Below the pieces are notes generated by a model. The model had not been told where the DNA came from, did no database searches, and saw nothing but the letters and a program-made list of their open reading frames with translations. DNA of 64,000 nucleotides from the NCBI GenBank assembly GCA_032207245.1, contig CM063504.1, forward strand, positions 17,967,951 to 18,031,950. Direction: 5' to 3'. This document shows positions 52,991-64,000 of the stretch, one piece after another. This DNA comes from Pardosa pseudoannulata. Taxonomy: Eukaryota; Arthropoda; Arachnida; Araneae; Lycosidae. The translations under genes were made by a program, and so were the position numbers. Numbering within the stretch: position 1 is the stretch's first letter; each line of letters starts with the position of its first letter.

Positions 52991-54965
52991 AAGTACTGTT
53001 AGTTGAGCAACGACTTTCAGCCTTATCCCAACATGCAATCGAATCAGCTCTTCCATCTAGAAAATATCATAGACTTAAAAGAAGAGAAAATAATAATATG
53101 AAAACAAAACCAAAACAAATCAATAAATTCTTAAGGACACGTGCTACTCCGATTGGATTACACACTGCATTAGAAAATATAAATATTTAAGATCTATGAA
53201 AATATAACAAATAAACTCACCTTAATCATTCTAATCTCTTTATTACTTCAGGCAAACCCCTGTCTCAAAGTGAAAAAGATAACAGCCAGGGCCGTAGCCA
53301 GAAATTATTTTCGAAGGGGGACCAAGGGAGAAAGACATCTTAATTTGGGAATGGTATTTCAATGAGGAATTTGCACATGTAGGGGATTTGAACAATTTAG
53401 TATTTTTCTGATAATTCCAGACTCGTAGATTCCAAAAATGTTCTCTAAAATGTAAAAAACTGGGTCCGCCATTTAAGAAATTAATTTTAAAGTTAAGCGA
53501 TAATCACGTGACATCAAAATGCTCTGTGATTGTTTGTGACGTCATCGTTCACGATATCCAATATTTTCTTATTGCTTGTAAGCACACACTATTTTCCGAT
53601 TTTGTTTTTGAAAGTTCTTGAAATTTTTTAGCTATCAAAATTTATCTTTATTTAAACCTGAAGGTTCATTTTATCGATCTCGATAGCTTAATTATCTCAA
53701 TTTGTTATAAATGTCTTTTCTACCTGGATTTACCGAAGGACAGTCAGACAACCTCCCGAAAATTAACAGCATGTCAATGTTTTTGTTCTTGGAAAAAAAC
53801 CCGTATTTTAGGGGAGCAGAAATACGGGGAATTAAAACCCAAAGGTATGTAAAATCATTTATATATTTATCCAATTTTACTTAAGACGTATTAATATTTT
53901 ATTCATGCTAGTCACAGCTCTTCTGTTTGTAGACATAGACAAGTCAAATAAATATACATATATCATATATACACATATTTGTAATGACATCACTTTTTAT
54001 AAAAAGAGATTGATGTAATATTAAAATAAAAATTAGAGGAGGTATTTATGCTTAATTTTATTGGAAGTTATTTTGATATTGTTAAAACAAAAAGTACCTG
54101 AAAATTATTTTAATATTGAAGTTTGAAATGTATTAAAATTCATTCTTGGATTAAAACATCAAAATTATGTATTAAAACCACCATTATGGTTTTAAAATTT
54201 ATTAACATTCCTAGATTTTACATTTTTTGTGTGTAAAATACCAGTTATTTCATATTTACATTCAACATATATTCCTCTCATTAATTATTTTACTCAAAAC
54301 TCTCGTCGGGTGTACGGTTCTGTCCCCGGCGAAGACAAAAATTCTAAAACTTAATTGAAATTATTAAAAATTGTTTTTTACGTTTATTTATTATTATTTA
54401 GGCCCTTTTCGGATTTTTAATGCAATTTATTTATTTTTAAAACATATATATTTATATTTTTCAAAATTTTTAACTTTTTCGTTTTTGATCATTACTATAC
54501 AATAAATAAAAATTCTAAAACATAATCTAAATTAATAAAAAATGTTTTATGTTTATTTATTATTATTTAGGACCTTTTCGGATTTTTTAATGTAATTTAT
54601 TTTTAAACATATATTTTTTATTTTTTCAAAATTTTTTATTTTTTTCGATTTTGAACACTATTATTCTATATTTTCGGCTTTTTTCGTACGGATGTCACTG
54701 GCCACAAAAATATTTTATGTTTTTCTATCCCTAAACTCTCTACTCTCTAGTTTTGTGTTATGAACTCACGAATCCCCCCTTCTATCTCTGCTCTTTTATG
54801 TGTTTATTTTTCGCTCATTGTCATTTTTGTGCTTACTGACAGAAGCCTCTTCATTGGAGGGCTCGGCCCATATGGTCCAGTTGCCACATCACCTTTAAAG
54901 CCTTTAAAGCCTTTTACTCAAAACAAACATGGCTATATTATATTTAAGTTTCTTTATTAACTAAT

Positions 54966-55253
54966 TTACAGAGCTGAAGAAATTTTGTAAAATAATGTTA
55001 GTATAAATTGATTTGTATATGTGAACATTTTAGTGTAAGCTATGCACTTTTGATTTAATGTTAATTTTTGGACTAGTCTTTCTTTATAATATTTATAAAA
55101 AAAAAGTTCATGCTCTAACTCAAATTCCTTGTTTTCTTTCTCCACACGAGCATTAACAATAGTTTCTAACATATTCTTAACTGTCTCTTCCTCATAATCA
55201 CTATTATTTTCGATTAGTTTTTTTTATATCAATAATTCTGCTTTCAGGATTTA
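54966..55253 (-). pseudogene. LTR-retroelement gag relic, downstream piece
   Basis: The minus strand gives (two stops) SDYEEETVKNMLETIVNARV then EKENKEFELEHELF. This parallels the gag N-terminus of the young gypsy element (EDYDPAFVEGCLDTIIEARL then EKER). It continues the piece at 56544-56618 across the mariner insertion. No other gag or pol parts were recognised around it. Confidence 0.6.
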
Positions 55254-56543
55254 CGAGGGTTGCTATTTATATTTCTGGCCTAATAATGAAAAAACAAATA
55301 TGTAGGATCGAAATTGGTTTTATATTTCAAAATATTCTCCATGATGATCAATACACTTTTGCATGCGTTTGAACCAATTCTCAAAGCACTTTTTCCAGTC
55401 CGATTGAGGTAACTCCAAAACGTGCGTTTTGAATGCATCAACCGTTTCTTCGGGGGTCGAAAATCGTTGTCCACGTAATTTATTTTTGATGTGCGGGAAT
55501 AAGAAGAAGTCATTGGGTGCCAAATCAGGGCTGTACGGCGGATGACCCATCAGTTCGATCTTTCGCTCCGTCAGAAATGCCTTTGTTTGAGTCGATGTGT
55601 GAGAGATCGCATTGTCATGATGAAGAATGATTCGCCTGTTCTGCTTTTTTCGAATTTCTCCGATGACTTCTGGCAAACAAATGGTCGTGTATCATTCAGA
55701 ATTGACCGTCCTGCGTTGCTCTAACGCCACTGTTGTCACATGACCGTTAATGCCGAAGAAATAGGCAATCATTTGTTTCGATGTGTTTCTTTCTCGAACA
55801 ACTTTTGTTGGTTTTGCCTCGTCTTGGAAGACCCATACAGTTGATTGCTGTTTTGTTTCCGGCTCATATGCATAGATCCATGATTCGTCACCTGTGTAGA
55901 TGTTATACACAGCCTTTGATGTACCTTGAACGTATTTTTCCAATATTTCCTTGCACCAATCGACACGAGCCTTTTTTTGAGCGTTTGTCAGATTATGCGG
56001 GATCCAACGCGAACAAATTTTTTTACGCTCAAATGTTCATGCAATATTTTATTGATGCTAGTCATACTAATGTCCAAAGACGCCTCTATCTCACGGTATG
56101 TCACATGACGATCTTGCTTTATCAGTTCACGCACAGCATCGATCTTTTCTGGCACAACAACGGATTTTGGACGACCTGCACGGGATTCGTCCTGGATCGA
56201 ATATCGACCACGATTAAATTCGTTATACCAATTTTTTACAGTGCTGTAGGATGGCGCTTTATCGCTGTATAAAGAATAGAGTTAATCGAAGCACTCTTGT
56301 CTTGACAATCCACGTCGAAAGTTATGAAAAATAATGGCACGAAAATGTTCACGATTCAATTCCATTTTTTGAAAGAGAAGAACTTTTCAATTTACTGTCA
56401 ACAACACAAATAAAGCTATAATGGTAAACTACTAGGTCTACTGAATTTATGTTTAAAAATATCAAACTTTCGATTAAAATCGTCTGCGGTCGCCTAGTAA
56501 CACTTACTGTTGCCAAGGCCAGAAATATAAATAGCAACCCTCG
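55254..56543 (-). mobile_element. mariner element, full length
   Basis: 1290 bp with perfect 27-bp terminal inverted repeats (55254-55280 and 56517-56543, starting CGAGGGTTGCTATTTATA) and TA on both sides (55252-55253, 56544-56545). It is inserted in a gag relic, in the same orientation. The perfect ends suggest a recent arrival although the transposase gene is broken. Confidence 0.95.
55320..56365 (-). pseudogene. mariner transposase, two stops and one frameshift
   Basis: From ATG 56365 (MELNREHFRAIIFHNFRRGL, the N-terminal HTH region) to a TAA at 55320, a length close to the usual 345 residues. Catalytic DD34D residues are all visible: TGDESWIYAYEPETKQQS, ILHHDNAISHTS, and YSPDLAPNDFFLFPHIK. 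Breaks are TAA at 56282-56284 (codon 28), loss of one base in the T7 run at 56018-56024, and TGA at 55692-55694. It cannot encode an active enzyme. Confidence 0.95.
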
Positions 56544-56618
56544 TACTTTCTCACCAAGCTCTTCGGCTAGAATTTTAAGGTCGCATTTTTTTGTTTTTGC
56601 AAGAAAAGACATATTCAT
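56544..56618 (-). pseudogene. LTR-retroelement gag relic, N-terminal piece
   Basis: MNMSFLAKTKKCDLKILAEE then LGEKV, continuing after the mariner with NPESRIIDIKK. It resembles MSYLSKGRKADLVELAREI at the start of the young gypsy gag-pol. The common N-terminal domain suggests related gag families. Confidence 0.6.
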
Positions 56619-57953
56619 AAATGTACGTTGCAACTGACAAGCAAATAATTTTACACTTTTTTTACACAAACATCAAAGTAGTAACAATTTAAATTTCGGT
56701 TTATTTCAATCCAAAACAAATAGTCATTAAAATGCATCAATTTTTACATCAGAGTTATTAATTCACTTAAACTTATTCATGTAAACGTCAAAATTCTAAT
56801 AACATCACTGGGAATTCATAAAACTTCAAATCGAAACTGACCTCAAAATATAATCAATTTTTGCATCAAAAATATTGATTCACGTACCTTCAATAATTCA
56901 TCGTATGTCCAAATTATTTCACGGAACTTGGTCATATAAGCATCAAAACACAATAACATAATTGACAGTTCTTAAAACTTAGAATCGAAACTGATCGTTA
57001 GTAAGAATCTTCTACATTTGTATATAAAATATTGGTTCACTTATCTAGAATCGTTATTCATCGAAAATTCATCGCTATTGCATCTCTGAAGAAAATATTT
57101 ATAATACATTGAAAATACATACCTTTCCTCTCCCCCGAGTTATTTATTAGATAATTATATGCTTTAGATATTTATACGTTTTACGATATTTATATGCTTC
57201 ATCAAACATTTATTGTACTTGAACTCTGTGATAATACTCGAAAATTAGCAGTTTTTGCAACTGTTGTATTTTTACAGAGTGGCACAATACAATATTTATA
57301 TGATTTTTTTTAATGCCAGAGATAATAAAAAAATTTCTATTATATGTGATACTTTACACATAAATTTAAAAGTCGCCTTTTAACATGTAAATAACATAGG
57401 CGGTGTTTTCGTGAACGATGACGTCACAAACTCGGTGGAGGAAAAGTATCGCTTTTGAGAGACGTTAAAGAGTCCGCTATAAAACCCATAAGAAATCACT
57501 AATTAGGCCCCCAAATGAAAGAGAAATAGGTACTGTGATGCTTACTTTTTTGTCTTCTCTTGTTTAAAATAAAAATTAGAAAACGTAAAAATTTCTCATT
57601 GATGACAGGGAGCACTGTATTTCTGCCAGCGGTCCAGCAAGACTTTTATGGACTGAGCAGGTTTTTTTTTCTAAGAGAATAACTGTCCATGTTCATGAAC
57701 AGCTAGTTAGATAGCACTCTCTCTCTCTCGCTCTCTCTTACACACAAACACACACAAAAACGTGGGACATTGTCTATCTACAAAATGCAAATCTACAAAT
57801 TGGGGGGGGGGACCAGTCCTCCAAATACCTCCCCCTGCCTACGGCCTTGATAACAGCATTACATTCTTATGTAAGTAAACAATTTTTAATATAATGATTG
57901 CAAGTTGGTTGATTGTGAGGTAACCTCACGATGTCACGTGACCACCGTAACCA

Positions 57954-58883
57954 CACTAGAATTACGGTGATCTTTGCATAACCTAGAATTACGGCGGGTG
58001 TCATTTTGACCCCTTAATCAGATATTCGCATATTTCTGTATATGATATAATATATTTATGAAAAATAAATTAAAATAACGCAAATTATGACAACTACAGT
58101 TTGTTTTTAAAAATATACAGACTTTGAAGGTATGTAGGATCAATTAAACGATTTCCTACGTTCTCTCCTAAACTTTGATCACTTCGTCTCATTTCATCTT
58201 TTCCTACATATGGAAATCCGTTTAATAAGTATTTTGTCCTAACTTCTACTTCTAGTCAAAATATTATTCCTAATTTATCTAGCTTGTTAGGCATATACTG
58301 CAAAAAACGACATCTTGTTTTTGTAGAAAATAACTGTTCATCAAACGTAATATTTTCATTTGGTTTGTGTCAAAGCTTACAGTTTTCTATAAAAGTATTC
58401 CATACCTCGGATATTAGTGTAAATATTATCAAACTGCAAACGTGAAGACCTTGTTAGTTTATTTTCAAAACGAAGAAATTTCATAACTTCCGGAAACCTA
58501 TCTCTACTCATAGTTTCATGAAAAAACTTTGGTCCCCAAGTCTTGGACCAAAAACTAAGAATTGGTAAACCCTTGGCGGCTAATGCTCCCTTACGTACAA
58601 CAACGCTATGAATGCTTCCAGTTCTGCTAATAAAATAGTGAAAGAGTCATTATGAAATTTACACTTGTCTTCAACATCAGTATATAGCCTGCCGTATTTC
58701 TAGGTATAATCATTTGTTAGGGCTAAAATGAAAATACGATTTTCTTGAAATCTTTACTATTTCGTAAATCACAATGATTTAGGAAAAGTCAAGAAAGGAT
58801 TAAGATATTTGCAAAAATATAGAAGAGCTGTCAGAGATAAAAGTTCGATAGGTGTCAAAGTGACCCCTTCCGTAATTCTAGTG
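57954..58883 (-). mobile_element. piggyBac-like element remnant, 930 bp
   Basis: Perfect 14-bp inverted ends CACTAGAATTACGG (57954-57967) and its complement (58870-58883). A second copy of CTAGAATTACGG follows at about 57982, next to TGTCATTTTGACCCC, and the right side carries GGTGTCAAAGTGACCCC. TTAA target sites are not visible, so the ends have decayed or are not the true ends. The interior carries a piggyBac transposase remnant on the minus strand. Confidence 0.65.
58130..58531 (-). pseudogene. piggyBac transposase central fragment
   Basis: The minus strand reads FHETMSRDRFPEVMKFLRFE then NKLTRSSRLQFDNIYTNIRG, and further on (other frames) KPNENITFDEQLFSTKTRCR, YMPNKLDKLGI and TKYLLNGFPYVGKDE. 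This is the DDE_Tnp_1_7 domain of piggyBac, with the first catalytic Asp in FDEQL. Several stops and shifts are present. Confidence 0.8.
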
Positions 58884-61280
58884 TTCACACAAAATGGTCA
58901 ATTTTCGGCGATACGGCGAACAATGAAACTGGCAACATGTTTTTCAGGCGCTAGTCAAAAATTTCACGAATTACATCCTTGAAGAAAAAGTTGCATTTAT
59001 AGGTGCTACCAAATAGTGTCATTCTTTTCTGATCAAAATCTATCAGCTTTGGAAACTTGTCACGTTTGACATGATAGTTTCCTAACACTTAATTAATTTA
59101 TAACCTTGAGTTTTGTCTTCGAAATAAGGTTCCTTTGTAATTTGATAGGAAATAATCCACATTAATATGAGATCTCGGATCTCATGTCACCACACAAGAA
59201 ATAAATACAAGAAGGAACAAGCCTCAACAACAGCTTTAACTGCCCATATTCACTCATATAATTGGAAAAGTCGTATATTACATATGCCTGCTTCATAGGA
59301 ACAAGGGTTTTCGAATTTTTGTTTTTTAAATATTCAGCTTTTAACTGCATTGGTTTAATGAACATAAAAACATTGCTGTTACGCCATTAAACATACTAAA
59401 ATCTATATTTTTTTTATTAAAATAAAAAATATTTTCATAAAATTTAGTCATCCTACAACAATTCTAGCACACTCACTATACATCAATAAATTATTTTAAT
59501 TTTTTCGCTATGTTTAGTATTTATATAAAAACAAAGCTGGGTATCGATTTTTACAGTAAATGCAATTTATATAAAACACGTTAAATTATGTAATGTTTCG
59601 TAATTATTCCCCCTTGCTTAAAGTTATCAAACTGTCTAAAACCCTATAAAATAATCTTCGCTTTAAAAAAAAACATACTCAGTTTTAGGATGCACAAATT
59701 AATAGGTAATGTTAAAAAATGGAGAGAGTAAGAGAGAAAAAAAAGTAATGTGCATGGAATATTTTGAAGTTACTATAAAATAAGGCTAACATATTTATAA
59801 ACAGTAACTTGGACACAATCAGCGTGATGTTCCCAAATCCAAGGAAAACCTGGGGAAACTTTGCAATATTTTTGGGAACTTATTCGAGGACATAACACAG
59901 TAACATACAAACTCACTGTACCGAGGTACTTCCCCACGATGGTCTCCACGTGCATGAACAGCTGTGGGAGAAATTTCCTAGAGGAATTTAGGACTTGGAT
60001 TGTTCACGTCGAGTTTATGGACCCCTGCAGAGAAGGTATAGATCATGGAATGGCAGCGTAACGGTCAAGCTCGCACAGAGATGTAACCGTGAGTTATATG
60101 GGCAGGAGCTAAAAATAATGTCAGCTTGCACAAAAGGGGCTATTTTAATGAGCCCACCTGCACTCCGGAAGGGGGTGCAGATGTGGAAAAATTTCACCAA
60201 ACAAGCGATTGGCAAAGAAGAAAAAGGGGCGTAAAAACCGAGGTGAGGAGTTGGGAAACATAGTTAAGAAAAGGAGTGGAAGTCGGGATATAAGAGTAGC
60301 TGGACATCGAAATCCCAAGCCCGGCTCGTCAGCACCGACTCGTCCCGTGTGTCCGAACGCTCGGACCGACACACCGCATAAGGAAAGCCCCTGCCTGCTC
60401 TCCTGTGCTTGTACTGGATGTAAAAAATATTCACAACGGTCATTTAGGCCTCTGTTAGTAATTTAACATTGTGTTTAAGGAATAACGCATAACTAAAGAG
60501 TTGCTGGTTATGTTATTTGATATTCAAGGATATAAATTTGTAAATAGTGTGCAAAATAAATGTCTTAATATAAGGTATCATATTTTTACTGTGTTTCTCC
60601 TTTGTAAACGAATACTGGTGTTAAGGTTGTAAGTACATTACAACACTCATACTTTAAAACTTTGATGACTTTTTATAATTTAAAATGGATTTGAATAGCT
60701 TTTTTCGATATTGGAAAACTAGGAATATTTATTGAAATTTAGGTATTAAATTATTTTAAAATATAAAACATCTTTATCCTGTTTCCTATTATTACATACG
60801 TAAACTTGAATTTATTATAATCCAGATGAAAACTGCAGATTTATTATACTTTTTACCAATAATATATGAACAAAATCTTCTTAAATATAGAGTTCCTGAC
60901 GAATAAAAGCCGTTTTCATTTAAAATATATCTTGCCAGTAGTATAGATAAATTTATATCAACATAGTCTCCATATCTCCAGTTTCCCTCGAGTGACCTAT
61001 GTCCAGAAAGTCTTGTTCAAATTAATAATGTAAATAAAATCAAAAAGCAGCTCAGTTAGATTTATCAAGTTTTCAAGTTAATAATGGTTACTCAGTATAT
61101 CTATTGATTGACCAACTTAGAATAAACTGTAATACAGTAATTAAGACACAGAAATAATAAGCTGTACACATTTGTCGTGAGCTGACTTAGATATAAGTAA
61201 AATGCATTGTTACATTTTGCATCTACAAATATCTGATGACATAATCAGCGAGTAGAAGTATGACATATCAACACATTTCT
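58884..61280. other. Mixed repeat-like sequence, no confident gene
   Basis: The minus frame at 59230-59365 (PMQLKAEYLKNKNSKTLVPM) faintly recalls the piggyBac region after the second catalytic Asp. Bases 59800-60640 are GC-richer and contain an AATAAATGTC signal at 60556 and TGTAACCG...TACATTACA borders, possibly an LTR. Nothing is confirmed. Confidence 0.35.
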
Positions 61281-61288
61281 ACATACAT

Positions 61289-61715
61289 CAGGGCTGTAGC
61301 CAGACATTGTTTTCCGGAGGGGACCAAAGAGGAAAGACATTGCTATATCTGAGAATGATACTAGAGTAAAACAAAATTAAGGTATTAAGGTATGGATGAG
61401 GTATGACAATTATTCATTTTTAAATCAAATAATTAAAAAGATTTAATGACATTGTTGTCTTCTTAACGAGGAAAGACAAGATATAGCAAAATATAAAGAA
61501 AACGTTAAACTTTCGGACAGCAGCTCGGCAAAACTTTTTATAGACAACTTTTATTTATATTATATTATATTATTTTATTTTATTTTTAATGTTCTTATTC
61601 AGCTAGGCAGATGACACCCACACACACGTGGGGAATTTTCTCCTTCCTTGAAATGGTCTTCTAGAATTCCGGAATGGGACCAGTCCCCCAAATTCCCCCC
61701 TTGTCTACGGTCTTG
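61289..61715. mobile_element. Short hAT-like element, 427 bp
   Basis: Starts CAGGGCTGTAGCCAGACATT and ends CTTGTCTACGGTCTTG. It is flanked by the perfect 8-bp duplication ACATACAT (61281-61288 and 61716-61723). Terminal and right-subterminal sequences match the family of 53287-57849 (GACCAGTCC next to the right end). Non-coding and non-autonomous. Confidence 0.88.
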
Positions 61716-61723
61716 ACATACAT

Positions 61724-62300
61724 TAATACAGTGGACTCCGCTTAATGTGATCAGTTTGGGACACCGTGAATTTAATAACAATAAACGACATGCAAAATTA
61801 GATAAATTTATCCCCCCTTTAATTCACACCTTATATTTATATACTGTATATTACACAGGCCTGCGATGAAAACAAATACAAGGAATGTGACAACTGAACT
61901 TAACGTATTTTTTAGTACTGATTTTGAAAAGAATCATTAAAAATGTCTATCACGTCACATTTTTTTGAAAAATTCAATTTTATGTGTTTTTTATGAAAAT
62001 TTCTCACGTATTTCGCTTTGATATTTTCCTTCGTGTTTTGACATTTTACCATGGTGAAACCCTCAAAATACCCTTCTGTGGTAAACTACAAAAGCGCAGT
62101 TAGTATTTTAGGGCTTTTAAAGCTCCAATGTTGATCCAGATCACCGATTAGACAGATTCCTGGAAGCGCGCGAGCCTGGGAATGCGCAATGTGCCTCTTC
62201 ATCATCCCTCTCTCCTGTCGCAATTGCTGTCAACCTATAGCGAAGCTGGAATCCTTAATATTAGTGACCTCCTGTAAACACCAGTACTTACTCTGTGAAA
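61724..62300. other. No gene recognised
   Basis: AT-rich left part; the right part (62100-62300) is GC-richer and leads into the pseudogene that starts at 62301, so it may be the 5' part of the same repeat. Confidence 0.4.
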
Positions 62301-63992
62301 ATGGCTTCAAGTTCGAGAAGCTGTGAAATATTCCTGATGACTTTTGCTACATTTGCAGCGAATATAATGTCATTAAAAATCGCAAGAGGAACATTACAGG
62401 GTACTTATTACGGCTTTATTTTGCATATTTTGGCATGAAACTTGGAGACCAAGACATATCTTGGGCTCCTCATAAAATTTGTGCAGTGTGTCAATGATTT
62501 AAGTTCATGGTTCAAAGGAAAGAAGACTGCCTTACGATTTGGAATTCCAATGGAGGGAGCCAAAAAACCACTTTGATGACTGTTACTTTTGTTCTTGCCA
62601 TACCCGTGGATATAATAGAAAGAATTTCAAGCTAATATCGTACCCTACAAACATTCCTTCGGCCATACGCCCCGTTCCTCATGGACCTGATGTGCTAGTG
62701 ACTTTGCCTTCGACAGAATTACCAGTTTTTCTTCCGAATCTTCTGACTCTGAACATCCCGAAGTTAAAGAATCCGATACAGAATATAACCCCTTTGAAGA
62801 AGACTCCCCTAGGCTTTTCTCTCAGGTTGAATTTAATGATTTGACTAGAAAACTGGGCCTTTCTAAAGAGGCAGCTCAATTATTAGACTCCTGATTGAAA
62901 GAAAAAACTTATTGGCCAAAGGAACCACTTTTTATTGGTACAGGAATCGTGAAAAGGAATTTATTCAGTATTTTGATGAAGACGAGAACCTTGTTTATTG
63001 CTCAGATGTTCCTGGATTGATGAGAAAATTTAAGATTCCCCACAATAAAGATGAATGGAGACTTTTAATAGATTCGTCAAAAAGGAGCCTTAAAGCCGTC
63101 CTACTTCATCAAGGAAACCAATGGGTGTTTGTGCCAGTTGAACACTAGGTGCATTTAAAAGAAAGGTATGAAAACCTAGCTCTCGTTCACAACAAAATAA
63201 AATATGACAACCATGGCTGGATCATTTGTGGTGATTTAAAAATCATCACCATGCTTCTTGGTCAACAACACGGGTTATACAAAATTTCCGTGTTTTATTT
63301 GTGAGTGGGACATCCGTGACAAAACACAACATTGGGTCAGAAAAATTGGCCAAAAGGCAGAATCTTGTTCCAGGCACCAATAATGTAATTCAAGAAAGCT
63401 TGGTTGATCCAAAAAAAAAAAAAAAATTATTACCCCCTGCACATAAAATTAAGCTTTATGAAGCAGTTTGTTAAGGCTCTTCTAAAAGATGGTGATTGCT
63501 TGAAATATATGTGCAAAAAGTTTCCTGGATTATCTGCAGCCAAACTGAAAGGGGGAGTCTTCGTAGGACCAGACATCCGAAAACTTATTAGGGATAACAA
63601 ATTTGAGACATCTGTGACATTAAAGGAAAGAGAAGCTTGGGTTGCCTTCAAAGATGTGTGAAAATTTCTGGGCAATCACAAAGATCCCAAATTTAAAATA
63701 ATTGTTGGTAACATGCTAGACAAATTTCAAGTGTTGGGCTGCTCCATGAGTGTGAAATTGCATTTCCTCCAATCACATTTGGACTTTTTCCCCGAAAATT
63801 TAGGATCGGTCAGCGAAGAACAGGGAGAAAGGTTCCACCAAGACATCAAGGATATGGAGAGAAAATATCAAGGTAGGTGGAATAGGAATATGCTTGCCGA
63901 CTATTGTTGGATGTTAGCAAGAGATGAAGATAAGATTTAACATACGAGAAGAACGCCAAAAAGAAATTTTAAAGGAAAAAAAATGTACGTAA
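62301..63992 (+). pseudogene. Broken copy of a repeat-borne arthropod protein gene of unknown function
   Basis: From ATG 62301 (MASSSRSC) to TAA at 63990. Shifting frames give KTALRFGIPMEG, WREPKNHFDDCYFC (Cys-rich), PSAIRPVPHGPDV, YFDEDENLVYCSDVPGLMRK, DEWRLLIDSSKRSLKAVLLH, GDGDCL-like and KGGVFVGPDIRKL segments. The end has FLQSHLDFFPENLGSVSEEQ, GERFHQDIKDMERKYQGRWN and RNMLADYCWMLARDEDK. I recall this conserved protein from many repeat copies in arthropod genomes, but it has no function I can name. The Asp in HLDFFPEN and Glu in GERFHQD might belong to an RNase H-like transposase fold (inference). Stops, frameshifts and an A run at 63411-63426 show it is dead. Confidence 0.65.
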
Positions 63993-64000
63993 CTAAATTT

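Larger units (their letters stand above)
53287..57849. mobile_element. hAT-like element, 4.6 kb, with later insertions
   Basis: The left end CAGGGCCGTAGCCAG and right end CTGCCTACGGCCTTG are imperfect inverted termini. They are flanked by the perfect 8-bp duplication ATAACAGC (53279-53286 and 57850-57857), the hallmark of hAT. A perfect 22-bp subterminal inverted repeat containing TGACGTCA lies at 53533-53554 and 57409-57430. The right 250 bp are related to the short element at 61289-61715. No hAT transposase was recognised; the interior holds a gag relic and a mariner element, so it was probably a non-autonomous element enlarged by insertions. Confidence 0.8.

Noticed and set aside
55781..56272. 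163-codon plus-strand frame
   Set aside because: It is the antisense shadow of the mariner transposase.
59773..60466. Overlapping open frames on both strands
   Set aside because: No recognisable motif; frames are open on both strands because of local base composition, possibly an LTR.

Overview
The window is AT-rich, intron-rich animal DNA packed with transposable elements. A spider-like chelicerate is the best guess. That rests on a Tie/Tek-type receptor gene (from general knowledge such genes are annotated in horseshoe crab, scorpion and spider genomes and not in insects) and on retroelement gag types that look arachnid. The taxon is an inference.

The one recognisable host gene is on the minus strand. 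Thirteen exons between 43342 and 1137, all with AG/GT borders and matching phases, encode the ectodomain of a Tie/Tek-like receptor: N-terminal Ig-like region, one Ig domain, three EGF-like repeats, then two complete fibronectin III domains and the first half of a third. The kinase domain would lie left of base 1. The start codon and signal peptide exon were not found. A second Ig domain, present after the EGF repeats in vertebrate Tie receptors, is missing.

The intron between exons at 42891 and 25434 (17.5 kb) is a nest of mobile elements. An old, decayed Ty3/gypsy element (28581-42803, minus, 5-bp target duplication, canonical gag-PR-RT-RH-INT order) was hit by a pogo/Tigger DNA transposon (30353-32041) and by a much younger LTR element (33006-40825, plus, 4-bp target duplication, near-identical LTRs). 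The young element is the most striking item: its single 1500-codon gag-pol frame has the order gag, protease, integrase, reverse transcriptase, RNase H. All its domains are Ty3/gypsy type but the order is that of Ty1/copia, as described for the Gmr1 group. It is nearly intact, with one in-frame TGA inside RT.

Other introns carry two tRNA-derived SINE families, a tRNA-like repeat, an interspersed repeat in three copies, a Tigger remnant, a hAT-like element and a LINE RNase H tail.

From 43 kb to the right end there is no confident host gene. This part holds a second LINE tail, piggyBac remnants (49.4 kb and 58 kb), a perfect 37-bp inverted repeat enclosing two MITEs (50567-52268), an unidentified coding relic (52.6-53.0 kb), a 4.6-kb hAT-type element with a perfect 8-bp duplication that contains a gag relic and a mariner element (53287-57849), a short relative of the same hAT family (61289-61715), and a broken copy of a repeat-borne protein gene (62301-63992).
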